Shown here: piece by piece, positions 25,312 to 33,661 of the stretch
Position numbering within the stretch: position 1 is the stretch's first letter
How the letters are laid out: each line of letters begins with the position of its first letter
Assembly (NCBI RefSeq): GCF_001613405.1
Contig: NZ_BDCH01000023.1
Location: 62,001-126,000 of the forward strand
DNA: 64,000 nucleotides
DNA from: Nocardia crassostreae
GTDB taxonomy: Bacteria > Actinomycetota > Actinomycetes > Mycobacteriales > Mycobacteriaceae
Reading direction: 5' to 3'
Translations under genes and position numbers: made by a program
Notes under the pieces: model-generated
What the model was told of the DNA's origin: nothing
Seen by the model: only the letters and a program-made list of their open reading frames with translations
Databases searched by the model: none

Positions 25312-26315
25312 GGCACCATCCCGATGGAACGCAGTGTGGTGACGAGCTGATCGGCCTGCACATCGGCCGAGACCCGTTGCACCCGCACATCCGGGTTGTT
25401 CAGGAACGGGATCAGCTTCTCCCGCAACAGCGTGCGGAAGGTCTCGAGATTGGCCCCGAGGGTGATGTCGGAGTAGGCGACGGTCAGCGCGGTCGGCGCG
25501 AGAATCGCTGTGATGGAACGGAAATCGCCGGTGAAGGGCAGCAGCAGCTCGCCCGCATTACGGGCCAGCCCGCCGCCGGTGATGATCAGCTTCACCACAT
25601 TGAGCAGCACATCGGACAGACCGGCCGCCCGATCCGGCCCGAGGGTCAGGATATCGTCGACCGCCGCCCGGCCGGACTCCAGTTTGCCGGTGATCTGTTG
25701 CGCCGAAACGAGAATGCTCTCCAGTTCGGCGGTGTGCCCGGCCATATCGTCGAGCGCGGCGCGCCCGGCGGCATTGATCCGGTCCAGTTCGGCCGGATCG
25801 GCCGGGAAGGCGGCGTTCACATCCGCGACCAGCTGCTGCAGATCCGACCACCGACCGCCGGTGATGATATTCGACAGCGCCCGCAGGATGTCCTCGACAT
25901 TGGTGGCCGGAATGGTCTGCTGCACCGGAATGACATCACCGTTCACCAGGAAATCGGTGGCGCCGTTCTTCGGCGCCTCCAGGGCGATGTGGATATCGCC
26001 CAGGATGGTGCTCTGGCGCAGTTCCGCGGTGGTCGTCCGGGGCAGTTTGGCATCACTTTTCAGCTTGACCGTGGCGACGGCCGTATTGCCGATCAGGTCG
26101 ATGCGCTCGAGCATGCCGATCTCCACGCCCTCGGCGATCACCTTGGCCTTGTCCGGCAGGTTCAGCACCGAGCCGAATTCGATCCGGATGGAATAGGTCT
26201 CACCGCTGATGTAGGTGCCCGGAATCGGGATGTCGGTGGCCTTCAGGCCGCAACCGCTCAATACCAGCGTGGCCGCGGTCAGCGCCGGAGCCAGTTTCAC
26301 GAGTGCGCGCCTCAT
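25308..26315 (-). CDS. mceE: MCE family lipoprotein MceE (LprK-like)
   Basis: A 335-residue MCE protein with a lipoprotein signal in place of a plain membrane helix: basic M-R-R-A-L-V-K, hydrophobic stretch and lipobox L-S-G-C with Cys22. The fifth mce gene of such operons normally encodes the lipoprotein (LprK in mycobacteria), which agrees. The MlaD domain spans about 40-120 (Y-S-I-R-I-E-F-G-S-V-L-N-L-P), followed by a long helical region. Four-base overlaps with mceD and mceF imply coupled translation. Confidence 0.92.
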   Translation of the reverse strand: MRRALVKLAPALTAATLVLSGCGLKATDIPIPGTYISGETYSIRIEFGSVLNLPDKAKVIAEGVEIGMLERIDLIGNTAVATVKLKSDAKLPRTTTAELRQSTILGDIHIALEAPKNGATDFLVNGDVIPVQQTIPATNVEDILRALSNIITGGRWSDLQQLVADVNAAFPADPAELDRINAAGRAALDDMAGHTAELESILVSAQQITGKLESGRAAVDDILTLGPDRAAGLSDVLLNVVKLIITGGGLARNAGELLLPFTGDFRSITAILAPTALTVAYSDITLGANLETFRTLLREKLIPFLNNPDVRVQRVSADVQADQLVTTLRSIGMVP

Positions 26316-27232
26316 CGGGCACCCGCCTGGGGCAGATTCGCCGCCAGCGGCGGCAGTTGCGACAGCAGTTCGGTAATGGAGCCCTGATTCCGCGCCAGCA
26401 GATCGTCGAGCTGCGGCAGATACAGATCGAGCAGCGCGTAGACCTGCTGATCGTATTTACCGACATTGCGCGCGAGCACCGGCAGGAATTCCACGGCGAT
26501 ATCCACCGCACTGGCGAACTCCATGGAGAACTCGCCGATCAGCTGCAAACCGGCGCGCAGATTGTCCAGAACCGCCGCCATATCCGTCCAGTTGGTTATG
26601 AACATGGTGGTGAGCTCATCCAGATTGTCCACCAGCCTGCGGAACACCACATCCTTCTGCGCCGGATCCCCGACCACCGCGGACAGCCGCTGCAGCAGTT
26701 GATTCCACTGCGGCCCGGTGCCGTCGATGGCCCGGTCGGCGGCGGTGAGGGTCTGGTCGAGCAGGGTGTCGCCGGGCTGCCCGCCGGTCAGATCCCCGGC
26801 GAGGGCGCCCATGGCGTCCAGGGCCTCGCTGATGCCGATGGGCGTCTTGGTGCGCTCCAGCGGAATGCAGGAGGCGGTATCGTATTTCGCCCCGCCCGTA
26901 TACGGTTTCGTCAGTTCCACGTGCCGGTCGGTCACGATGGAGCTGGACATGGTGACGGCCTGAATATCGGCGGGCAGGTGCACCTTCTCGCCGATATCCA
27001 TGGTGACCCGCATGCGGTCACCGAGCGCCTCGATCTTCGACACGGTGCCGATCTCGACACCGAGCATGGTCACGCTATTGCCCTCGTACAGGCCGACGGT
27101 ATCGGTGAATTCGGCGCAGACACTCTGTCGCGCCTCGCGCACCGTGGTGTTCGCCCACGTCACCCCGCCCACGCCGATCACCACCACCACGGCGGCGGCC
27201 CCGGCGACGAGTGCTGTTCTACCCCAGTTCAT
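26312..27232 (-). CDS. mceD: MCE family protein MceD
   Basis: A 306-residue MCE protein: N-terminal membrane helix (A-L-V-A-G-A-A-A-V-V-V-V-I-G-V), MlaD domain at about 40-115 (Y-E-G-N-S-V-T-M-L-G-V-E-I-G-T-V), then a Leu-rich helical tail ending P-Q-A-G-A-R. It starts on the base immediately after the mceC stop and overlaps mceE by four bases. Some MceD proteins carry a long Pro-rich extension; this one is short. Confidence 0.9.
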   Translation of the reverse strand: MNWGRTALVAGAAAVVVVIGVGGVTWANTTVREARQSVCAEFTDTVGLYEGNSVTMLGVEIGTVSKIEALGDRMRVTMDIGEKVHLPADIQAVTMSSSIVTDRHVELTKPYTGGAKYDTASCIPLERTKTPIGISEALDAMGALAGDLTGGQPGDTLLDQTLTAADRAIDGTGPQWNQLLQRLSAVVGDPAQKDVVFRRLVDNLDELTTMFITNWTDMAAVLDNLRAGLQLIGEFSMEFASAVDIAVEFLPVLARNVGKYDQQVYALLDLYLPQLDDLLARNQGSITELLSQLPPLAANLPQAGAR

Positions 27233-28246
27233 TCAGCACGCCTTGCCTTCGTAGGGAATGCACACCTGCACGCCGGTCACCGGATTGTCCGCCGTCACTT
27301 GGACGCCGAGCATGCCGTTCAATGTGGCGATCACATCGCGCAGGCCGTTGATCACGGTGTCGAGCCGGTTCGGATCCTCTAACACCTTCGAGAACAGCTG
27401 CTCGAATTCGGTCACGGTCGGCTCGATGGAGTCGCCGTAGGCCATGATCGGTCGATGCAGGACCAGCAGCAGCCGCTTGACCAGGTTGAATACGCTGACG
27501 ACATCATCCTTGCGATTGCCGAGCGCATCCGCGACCGTGCCGAGCTGGCGGACGAAATTCGCCAGAATCGCCTTGTCGGTGGCAATGGCGGCAATGTATT
27601 CGTCCGAGATGTCCAAGGTGGTGTTCAGCTGATCGGTGCGCTGTGCCAGCAGACCGGTCAGCTCGTTGGCATTGTCGATCACGCTCCGCAATGCGTCCGG
27701 TTCCTGGCTCAGCGCCGCATTGAGCTCGCCGATGGTGGCGCGCATGGTGGTGGCGTCCACCTGGCTGAAGATCGGCGTGCCCTTGTCGAGAATGTCGCTG
27801 AGCTCGAACGGGGTCGTGGTGCGCTCCCGCGGAATGTGCCGATCGCCCAGCTCCTTGTCGCCCGCGGGATCCAGCGCCAGGTAGTGGCCGCCGATGGGGG
27901 TCAGCATCTTGATCTCCACCGCCGCCCGATCACCCACGCGCACATCGCGATTCACGGTGAACGCGACCTCGACGTGGTCGCCGACCAGCTCCACGGACCG
28001 GATCTTGCCGACATTGATACCGGCCACGCGCACTTCGTCACCGGCCCGCGCGCCGCCGGAGACCCGGAAGTCGGCCACATAGGTCTGCTGCCCGATCGGC
28101 ACCACGTACAGCGGGGCCGCGGTCGTCAGCAGCACCGCGCACACCGCGACACCCGCGATGCCCCAGCGCAATTGGGTCGGCTGATCACCGCGCCCGGCGA
28201 TCACCTCGCGAATCAGCTCACCGAAGTACCGCACCAGTGCTCTCAT
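27233..28246 (-). CDS. mceC: MCE family protein MceC
   Basis: A 337-residue MCE protein. The start is placed at the ATG overlapping the mceB stop (M-R-A-L-V-R-Y-F-G-E-L-I); a longer frame upstream is only read-through of mceB in another frame. Membrane helix at about 28-48 (I-A-G-V-A-V-C-A-V-L-L-T), MlaD domain at about 55-135 with the family's V-R-V-A-G-I-N-V-G-K-I-R-S-V. C-terminal Cys pair near C-I-P-Y-E-G-K-A-C. Confidence 0.9.
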   Translation of the reverse strand: MRALVRYFGELIREVIAGRGDQPTQLRWGIAGVAVCAVLLTTAAPLYVVPIGQQTYVADFRVSGGARAGDEVRVAGINVGKIRSVELVGDHVEVAFTVNRDVRVGDRAAVEIKMLTPIGGHYLALDPAGDKELGDRHIPRERTTTPFELSDILDKGTPIFSQVDATTMRATIGELNAALSQEPDALRSVIDNANELTGLLAQRTDQLNTTLDISDEYIAAIATDKAILANFVRQLGTVADALGNRKDDVVSVFNLVKRLLLVLHRPIMAYGDSIEPTVTEFEQLFSKVLEDPNRLDTVINGLRDVIATLNGMLGVQVTADNPVTGVQVCIPYEGKAC

Positions 28247-29250
28247 TTGCACACCACCAGGTCCTGGCTGTCGAGGATGACGCCCGCCACCGCGGGCAGC
28301 GCCGCCTCCCCGTTGGAACACGAAATACGCGGCTGCACACCGTTTCCCGGTAACGACTGATTGAGCCCGGTCACCAGTTGCGGCGCCAGCGCCAGGATCT
28401 GGGTGAGCTGATCGGTCGCCGGGACCAGACGGCGCAGCAGGCCATCCACCGGACCGTAGGCCACGTCGTAGGCGTCGCGCCCCTCCTCCAGAATCGGAAT
28501 GAGCGGCTTCAGCGTGCGATTGGCCTCGTCGATGGCGTAGAGCATGGTCTGCGTCCGGCTGGAGAACTGGCTCAGGATGCCCGCGAGCTGATCCACCAGC
28601 TGCCCGACCGCCTGGGACTTGCCGCCGATCTCCTCCGACACCAGCCCCAGATTGCGGATGAGCAGCACGATCACGGCCTCGCTGTTGCGGGCGCTCTTGG
28701 TGAGCGTGTCCAGATCCGCCAGCACCGGGCCGATGCCCGAGCCGTCGCCCTGGATCACCCGCAGGATGTTCTCGCCGAACTGATTGAGCTGCGCGGGATC
28801 CAAGGTGTCGAACATGGGCTTGAAACCGTTGAACAGCTTGGAGACATCGAAGCTGGGAATCGTGCGCTGCACCGGGATGGTCGCTCCCGGAACCAGTTTC
28901 GCGGTCCCCTGCCCCTCGGTCAGCAGCTCCACATAGCGCTGCCCGATGAGGTTCTGATACCGCACCGCCGCCTTGGTGTTCTCGTAGACGGGCCGATCGG
29001 CATCCACGGTGAACTTCACCCGCGCCTGCGCGCCGTCCAGGGTCACCGCCTCCACCTTGCCCACCGCGACGCCGGACATGCGCACCGAATCACCGGTGAA
29101 CAGGCCCGACACATCGGTGAACAGGGCGTCGTAGGTCACCTTGTCACCGGGCACCGGGGAGCGCAGCGCGGTCACGATGAAGACCGAGCAGGCCGCGACG
29201 ATGAGCAGGAAGACGACGAGTTTGACCGAGGATTTGGCGATCTCGTTCAT
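28243..29250 (-). CDS. mceB: MCE family protein MceB
   Basis: A 335-residue MCE protein with a membrane helix at about 10-30 and MlaD domain at about 36-115 (D-S-V-R-M-S-G-V-A-V-G-K-V-E-A-V, then Y-Q-N-L-I-G-Q-R-Y-V-E-L). The C-terminus has a Cys pair (S-C-S-N-G and V-V-C-K). It overlaps mceA and mceC by four bases each. Confidence 0.9.
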   Translation of the reverse strand: MNEIAKSSVKLVVFLLIVAACSVFIVTALRSPVPGDKVTYDALFTDVSGLFTGDSVRMSGVAVGKVEAVTLDGAQARVKFTVDADRPVYENTKAAVRYQNLIGQRYVELLTEGQGTAKLVPGATIPVQRTIPSFDVSKLFNGFKPMFDTLDPAQLNQFGENILRVIQGDGSGIGPVLADLDTLTKSARNSEAVIVLLIRNLGLVSEEIGGKSQAVGQLVDQLAGILSQFSSRTQTMLYAIDEANRTLKPLIPILEEGRDAYDVAYGPVDGLLRRLVPATDQLTQILALAPQLVTGLNQSLPGNGVQPRISCSNGEAALPAVAGVILDSQDLVVCK

Positions 29251-30287
29251 AGCGCGCCTCCCTGGTCGGCCGGGGCGAGCGAATCGGCCAGATACGGCAT
29301 GGTTTTCACGATCAGTTCCAATTGCAACTGCACCCGGCCGTCCACCACCGGGAAGGCGCTGTCGATGGCGCGCAGCAGATTCGGGATGCGGTTGTAGGCC
29401 GGGGCGACGGTGCCGACCGAGACCGCGACCCGTACGGCCAGGTCCAGGATGCCGCCGAGAATGTCGTCGAGATTCCCGTTGTTGTGCGCCAGCAGGTCGG
29501 CGATCCCTTGCAGCACAGTCTGATCGACGCCATCCGTGGCCTTGTTGGTGCGCGCGCGATTGACCGGATCACCGAAGTAGGCGCTCTGTTCGAGCACCGC
29601 CAGAATGGCCCGCCCCGCCGAGGGGGTGATATCGGCGAAGGCGCCGGTCATATCCGCGCCGATCTCGATGTAGTGCGACAGCGGCGCCTGCTGACCGTCG
29701 GCCAGCATGCGGGCGGTCTCGAAGAAGGACTTCAGGACCGGGCCCATACTGTCGGCATTGTCGAGCATGAGATCGATGAGCCTGCGCATGGTGTCGGAGT
29801 CGAGCACCTTGGTGAGCCGGGCCGCGCGCCGGAACACACCGGCGACGGTGGCATTGGTGGCGTTCTCGCCGATCTGCAGCACGGAGTTCTCGCGCAGCGG
29901 CGCACCGCCGTCGCCGTCCACCAATTCGATGGCGCTGGAACCGAATACATTCGACGAGGTGAACCGGGCGGTGACATCCTCGGTGAGCGCGCCCGCCTGT
30001 TTGCGGTCGATCTCCACCTCGATGCGCTGCCGCCCGTAGCCGACGGTCACCACCTCGCGCACGGTGCCGACGGCATAGCCGCGGAACTTCACCTCCGCGC
30101 CCGGCGCCAAACCCTCACCGAGCGTGGCGGCTTCGACGGCCAGCTCGAACCGGTCCGCGAAATTACCACGCGCGTAACCGGTCAGCACGACCGTCACCGC
30201 CGTGATCACCACCGCGATCACGACGCCGCGGGCGCGCAGCGCCCACGGTCCGGCGCTGCGGCCGGAATGGTCCTTGAATACGGCCAT
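29247..30287 (-). CDS. mceA: MCE family protein MceA
   Basis: A 346-residue MCE protein, first of six. After a membrane helix at about 23-41 (V-V-I-A-V-V-I-T-A-V-T-V-V-L-T-G) the MlaD domain has A-E-V-K-F-R-G-Y-A-V-G-T-V-R-E-V and F-T-S-S-N-V-F-G-S-S-A-I-E-L-V. The tail is long and helical. It follows yrbEB by three bases, keeping the canonical order yrbEA-yrbEB-mceA-F. Confidence 0.9.
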   Translation of the reverse strand: MAVFKDHSGRSAGPWALRARGVVIAVVITAVTVVLTGYARGNFADRFELAVEAATLGEGLAPGAEVKFRGYAVGTVREVVTVGYGRQRIEVEIDRKQAGALTEDVTARFTSSNVFGSSAIELVDGDGGAPLRENSVLQIGENATNATVAGVFRRAARLTKVLDSDTMRRLIDLMLDNADSMGPVLKSFFETARMLADGQQAPLSHYIEIGADMTGAFADITPSAGRAILAVLEQSAYFGDPVNRARTNKATDGVDQTVLQGIADLLAHNNGNLDDILGGILDLAVRVAVSVGTVAPAYNRIPNLLRAIDSAFPVVDGRVQLQLELIVKTMPYLADSLAPADQGGAL

Positions 30288-30290
30288 GAT

Positions 30291-31160
30291 CTACCCCGAA
30301 ATCCTGATGCCGACATCCAGGCCCCAGATCACGATCGTCAGGATCATGTCCAGGATCACGACCAGCACCAGGCTGGCGCGAATGGCCCGGCCCGAGGCGC
30401 GGCCCACGCCCTCCGGCCCGCCGGAGGCGTAGAAGCCCTGGTAGCCGTGGATGAGAATGATGGCGACCACGAAGATCGTCGCCTTGAGCAGTGAGGCGAG
30501 CACATCGCCGGGTTGCAGGAAGGCGTCGAAATAGTGGTAGTAGGTGCCCGACGACTGCCCGTGCAGCACATTCACCACGGTCGCGCACGACAGGTACGAC
30601 AGGATGAGCGTGAGCAGGTGCAGCGGGACGATGGTGATGATGCCCGCGATGACGCGGGTGGTCACCACGAACGGCATGGGCCGGATGCCGATCGCCTCCA
30701 GGGCGTCGATCTCCTCGGAGATGCGCATGGCCCCGATCTCGGCGGTCATGCGGCATCCGGCCTGGGCGGCGAAGCCGATGGCGGCCACCATGGGCGCCAT
30801 CTAGCGGGTATTGGCGTAGGCGGAGACGAACCCGGTGAGCGGGCCCATGCCGACCATGTTCAGCGCCGTGAAGCCTTCCACGCCAATGGATCCGCCGACC
30901 GCGATGCCCAGGAAGGCCAGCACCGCCACGGTGCCGCCGCCGACGATGATGGCGCCGGAACCCCAGGTGATATCGGAGAGGATGGGCATGGTCTGGCGCC
31001 GGTAGTACCGCAGCGTATGCGGGATGGCGGCCAGCACGTCGTAGACGAAAGTCGCTTGATGGCCGAGTGATTCGAACACCGTAATGGGCGCCTGCGCGCC
31101 GCGCTCGGCAATGCGCCCCACCGCGCCGAGCGGCTGATAGCGGGCCGGTACCTGTGTCAT
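30291..31160 (-). pseudogene. yrbEB: YrbEB (MlaE-type) permease of the Mce system, interrupted by in-frame TAG
   Basis: One frame of 290 codons encodes a complete MlaE-like permease, the integral membrane partner of YrbEA in the Mce importer. TAG at 30801-30803 (codon 120) interrupts it in the most conserved region: V-S-A-Y-A-N-T-R-stop-M-A-P-M-V-A-A-I-G-F-A-A-Q-A-G-C. Relatives have Glu here (N-T-R-E), part of the EExDAL-like helix start, so GAG to TAG is the simplest change. The residues after it (M-T-A-E-I-G-A-M-R-I-S-E-E-I-D-A-L) and the later helices are perfectly conserved, which shows recent origin or a base-calling error. A true stop would abolish transport by this operon. ATG overlaps the yrbEA stop (ATGA). 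Confidence 0.85.
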
Positions 31161-32005
31161 CAGCCCACCTGCGTCGGAAGGAACATCGAAACCAGCTGGG
31201 TGATCACGAGATTCACGCCGAAGGCGGCGATCACCCCGATCACCACGGCCGCGTTCACGGCATTGGCCACGCCCTTGGGTCCGTGTGTGGCCTCCAGGCC
31301 GCGCTGGCACGCGACGATCAGCACGATCACGCCGAAGATAATGGATTTCACGATGGCCACGCCCAGATCGCTCATCTTGGCGAAGGCCGCGAAGGCCGAC
31401 AGGTAGCTGCCCGGCGTGACGCCCTGGAAGCCGACGGCGATCACATAGCCGGTGAACACGCCCATGAAGATGATGAGCATGCACAGCAGCGGCGTCAGCG
31501 TGATCATGGCCGCCAGCCGCGGCGCCACCAAGCGGCGCACCGGATCGATGCCCATGGTGCGCAGGGCATCCACTTCATCGCGAATGGTCCTGGCGCCCAG
31601 ATCCGAGGCGATGGCCGAACCGGCCGCGCCGCCCAGCAGCAGCGCGGTCACCATGGGCGCGCCCTGCCGGATCACGCCGAGCCCCCCGGCCGCGCCCGAG
31701 ACCGAGGAGGCGCCCACCTGCTGGGTGAGGCTGCCGACCTGGACCGCGACAATGACGCCGAACGGAACCGCAACCAGCACAGCGGGAATCGCCGTCACCG
31801 AGACAATGAACCACCCCTGCTGCAGCGTGTCCCGCCACGGATGTTTGAGACCGACCAGGTCGATGAACAGGTAGCGGAATGCCGCCACCCCGAGTTTCAG
31901 GGTGCGCCCGAACGTGCGCAACCCCGAGAGAACGAACTCGATTGCCTGCCGTAGCAACGGCTCCGGCCCCCGAATGATCTTGTCGACCAATGCGTACCAC
32001 CCCAC
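31160..32005 (-). CDS. yrbEA: YrbEA (MlaE-type) permease of the Mce system
   Basis: A 281-residue MlaE family permease with about five to six membrane helices. The conserved cytoplasmic signature A-S-D-L-G-A-R-T-I-R-D-E-V-D-A-L-R-T-M-G (about 135-154) contacts the ATPase MceG (MkL), which is usually encoded elsewhere and is not in this window. First gene of the operon; GTG start at 32005. A palindrome 51 bases upstream is the likely control site. Confidence 0.93.
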   Translation of the reverse strand: MGWYALVDKIIRGPEPLLRQAIEFVLSGLRTFGRTLKLGVAAFRYLFIDLVGLKHPWRDTLQQGWFIVSVTAIPAVLVAVPFGVIVAVQVGSLTQQVGASSVSGAAGGLGVIRQGAPMVTALLLGGAAGSAIASDLGARTIRDEVDALRTMGIDPVRRLVAPRLAAMITLTPLLCMLIIFMGVFTGYVIAVGFQGVTPGSYLSAFAAFAKMSDLGVAIVKSIIFGVIVLIVACQRGLEATHGPKGVANAVNAAVVIGVIAAFGVNLVITQLVSMFLPTQVG

Positions 32006-32055
32006 TGCCCCACTGTTGGCTGAATGCCGACTGGGTCACAGTAATACAGTTTTCC

Positions 32056-32071
32056 GACTGACGTGTCAGTC
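32056..32071. promoter_or_regulatory. Palindrome upstream of the yrbE-mce operon
   Basis: GACTGAC-GT-GTCAGTC is a perfect inverted repeat with seven-base arms, 51 bases upstream of the yrbEA start on the minus strand. Size and symmetry fit a TetR or GntR/FadR operator. The two TetR genes at the far end of the operon are natural candidates for the binding protein. The surrounding 32080-32220 stretch is AT-richer than the rest of the window and should hold the promoter. Confidence 0.65.
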
Positions 32072-32221
32072 TTCACTGGGTCAAGTGAAAGGCTTGACCT
32101 ACCTGGGGTTTTAGATGAAGAATGCGCGACTTCGGTGAATTTCGCTTTCCTTGAACACTTTTAGCAATCAACTGGCAAATGTGAAATGAAGAACGGCATT
32201 CTCGACTGATTTACCTGCATT

Positions 32222-32594
32222 TCAAGGTTGCGCGGGATTCGCTCGCCATCCGTTCAGCCCGAAGCGGCCCAGACAGTTGGTGGTTTTCCTCGTCCCACCA
32301 CCTGTTCCGGGCCGCAGCAGTACAACCGCAGCAACCCGGCCTTTCCGCGCGCTCCGGCGCGCGGGCCAACGCACAGGGCCTTGCTGTCCAGCGCAACAAC
32401 CTTCGGCTGCACCGCAACCGGCTGCCCAGCAGCCGTTCCGCCACCTGCGGCGCGGCAACTCCGCGATCATGTCGCAGTCAAGGTCCATGTCCGGATCGAG
32501 ACGCTCCCGCACGACCGGTCGCGGCACATCTGGGACAGCTCCAAGCCCGAAAACATACCGACTGGCACCCCAGCGGTTCCACACCATGGCGACA
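32222..32594. other. Unassigned stretch between mce operon and alk operon remnant
   Basis: About 370 bases with open frames on both strands but none with recognisable protein features. On the minus strand one frame runs through V-V-A-L-D-S-K-A-L-C-V-G-P and R-G-K-A-G-L-L-R-L-Y-C-C-G-P, which does not match anything I know. It may be the remains of a gene truncated by the same events that removed the start of the reductase next door. Confidence 0.3.
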
Positions 32595-33293
32595 TCATGC
32601 GCCACCCGGCCGCCGCTGTCCGGCAAAGTCGGCAAGCCGGGCAATAGGGACCGATTCGTCGGCACAGGAGTACGGATCCAGTGGCGCGCGCCGCGCAATG
32701 AGATCGCGTGCCGCGCGGATATCGGCGGGCCGGGCGAGGGCCACCGCGCCCGTCAGCACACCCTCGCGGAGCGCGAGCGCCGTGACGCTGCGACCACCCG
32801 GCGAACCCCGCACGACGAGTTCGTCATCCGGCGCGATTCGACCAGCGAACTGCAGGTTGAGGCCGTACCGAGTGGACCATCCCCACGAGACGCCCGGATG
32901 CTCGGGCGGCGTTCCGAGCATGGCTCGCGCGGCGGCCGCACCCTGCGATCGCGCGCTGTCCCAGTGTTCCTCGCGCCGATGCGCGCCCGATTCCGGATCG
33001 AAGCGCGCGGCGACATCACCGGCCGTGAAAACGCCCGGAGCCGATGTCCAGAACCGCTCGTCGACGCGAACACTGTCGCCGATATCCAGACCGGCCGCGG
33101 CGGCGAGCTCCGTATCCGGGATCGCGCCAATGGCGACCAGCACCGCTCGGGCGACCCAGCGGCGACCACTTTCGGCACTGGCGGCCACCCCGCCGTCAGC
33201 CGATTCGAGGCGACTCAGACAGACCCCGGTGCGCAGCTCGACGCCATGCTCGTTGCGCAGGTCTCGATAGCATTCGCCAATGACTGCGCCCGC
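32595..33293 (-). pseudogene. Rubredoxin/ferredoxin reductase lacking its N-terminal half
   Basis: The frame begins directly after the second rubredoxin's stop, with no start codon, and reads V-I-G-E-C-Y-R-D-L-R-N-E-H-G-V-E-L-R-T-G-V. This is the middle of an FAD/NAD-dependent reductase. It continues through V-L-V-A-I-G-A-I-P-D-T-E-L, the second FAD motif T-S-A-P-G-V-F-T-A-G-D-V-A, and H-W-D-S-A-R-S-Q-G, to a natural C-terminus. The missing part (about 150-170 residues) held the first FAD motif and most of the NAD-binding domain. In alk operons this gene supplies electrons to the two rubredoxins for AlkB. Without its N-half it cannot bind FAD. The join between stop and mid-gene implies a deletion. 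Confidence 0.75.
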
Positions 33294-33479
33294 TCACGCG
33301 CGGCTGACCTCGACCATGTCGAAATCGGATTTGGCCGCGCCGCAGTCCGGGCAGGACCAGTCCTCGGAGATATCCGCCCAGCGGGTGCCGGGCTCGATGC
33401 CGTCCTCGGGCCAGCCCTCGGCTTCGTCGTACTCGAAACCGCACTGCACGCAGCGGAAGAGTTTGTAGTCGGTGGTCAT
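33294..33479 (-). CDS. rubB: Rubredoxin (second copy)
   Basis: A 61-residue rubredoxin with the FeS4 ligands in C-V-Q-C-G-F-E-Y-D and C-P-D-C-G, the usual D-W-S-C-P after W-A-D-I-S-E. It passes electrons to the diiron hydroxylase AlkB. ATG overlaps the stop of the first rubredoxin (four bases). Alkane operons in Rhodococcus and relatives carry two rubredoxins of which only one (AlkG2 type) transfers electrons efficiently to AlkB; this copy has the better match (F-R-C-V-Q-C-G-F-E-Y-D-E-A-E-G-W-P). Confidence 0.93.
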   Translation of the reverse strand: MTTDYKLFRCVQCGFEYDEAEGWPEDGIEPGTRWADISEDWSCPDCGAAKSDFDMVEVSRA

Positions 33480-33661
33480 CGGTTGTGATCCGTTCTGGCG
33501 TAGATGGATTCGAAGTCGATCTTTTCCCGGACGCCGCAGTCGGGGCAGCACCAGTCGTCCGGCACCGCCGCGAAGGGCGTACCGGCCGGGAAGCCCTCGC
33601 GGGGCGCTCCGGCGGCCTCGTCGTAGACGTAATCGCAGACCGGGCAGCGGTAGGCGGCCAT
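33476..33661 (-). CDS. rubA: Rubredoxin (first copy)
   Basis: A 61-residue rubredoxin: C-P-V-C-D-Y-V-Y-D-E near the start and C-C-P-D-C-G near residue 42, giving the four iron-binding cysteines. It has the AlkG1-like features C-P-V-C-D and G-A-P-R-E-G-F-P-A-G-T. Start ATG overlaps the alkB stop; the end overlaps rubB, so alkB-rubA-rubB are translated as a unit. Confidence 0.93.
   Translation of the reverse strand: MAAYRCPVCDYVYDEAAGAPREGFPAGTPFAAVPDDWCCPDCGVREKIDFESIYARTDHNR

Noticed and set aside
30291..31160. yrbEB as two separate genes
   Set aside because: The second part starts within the most conserved permease region and would lack the first helices.
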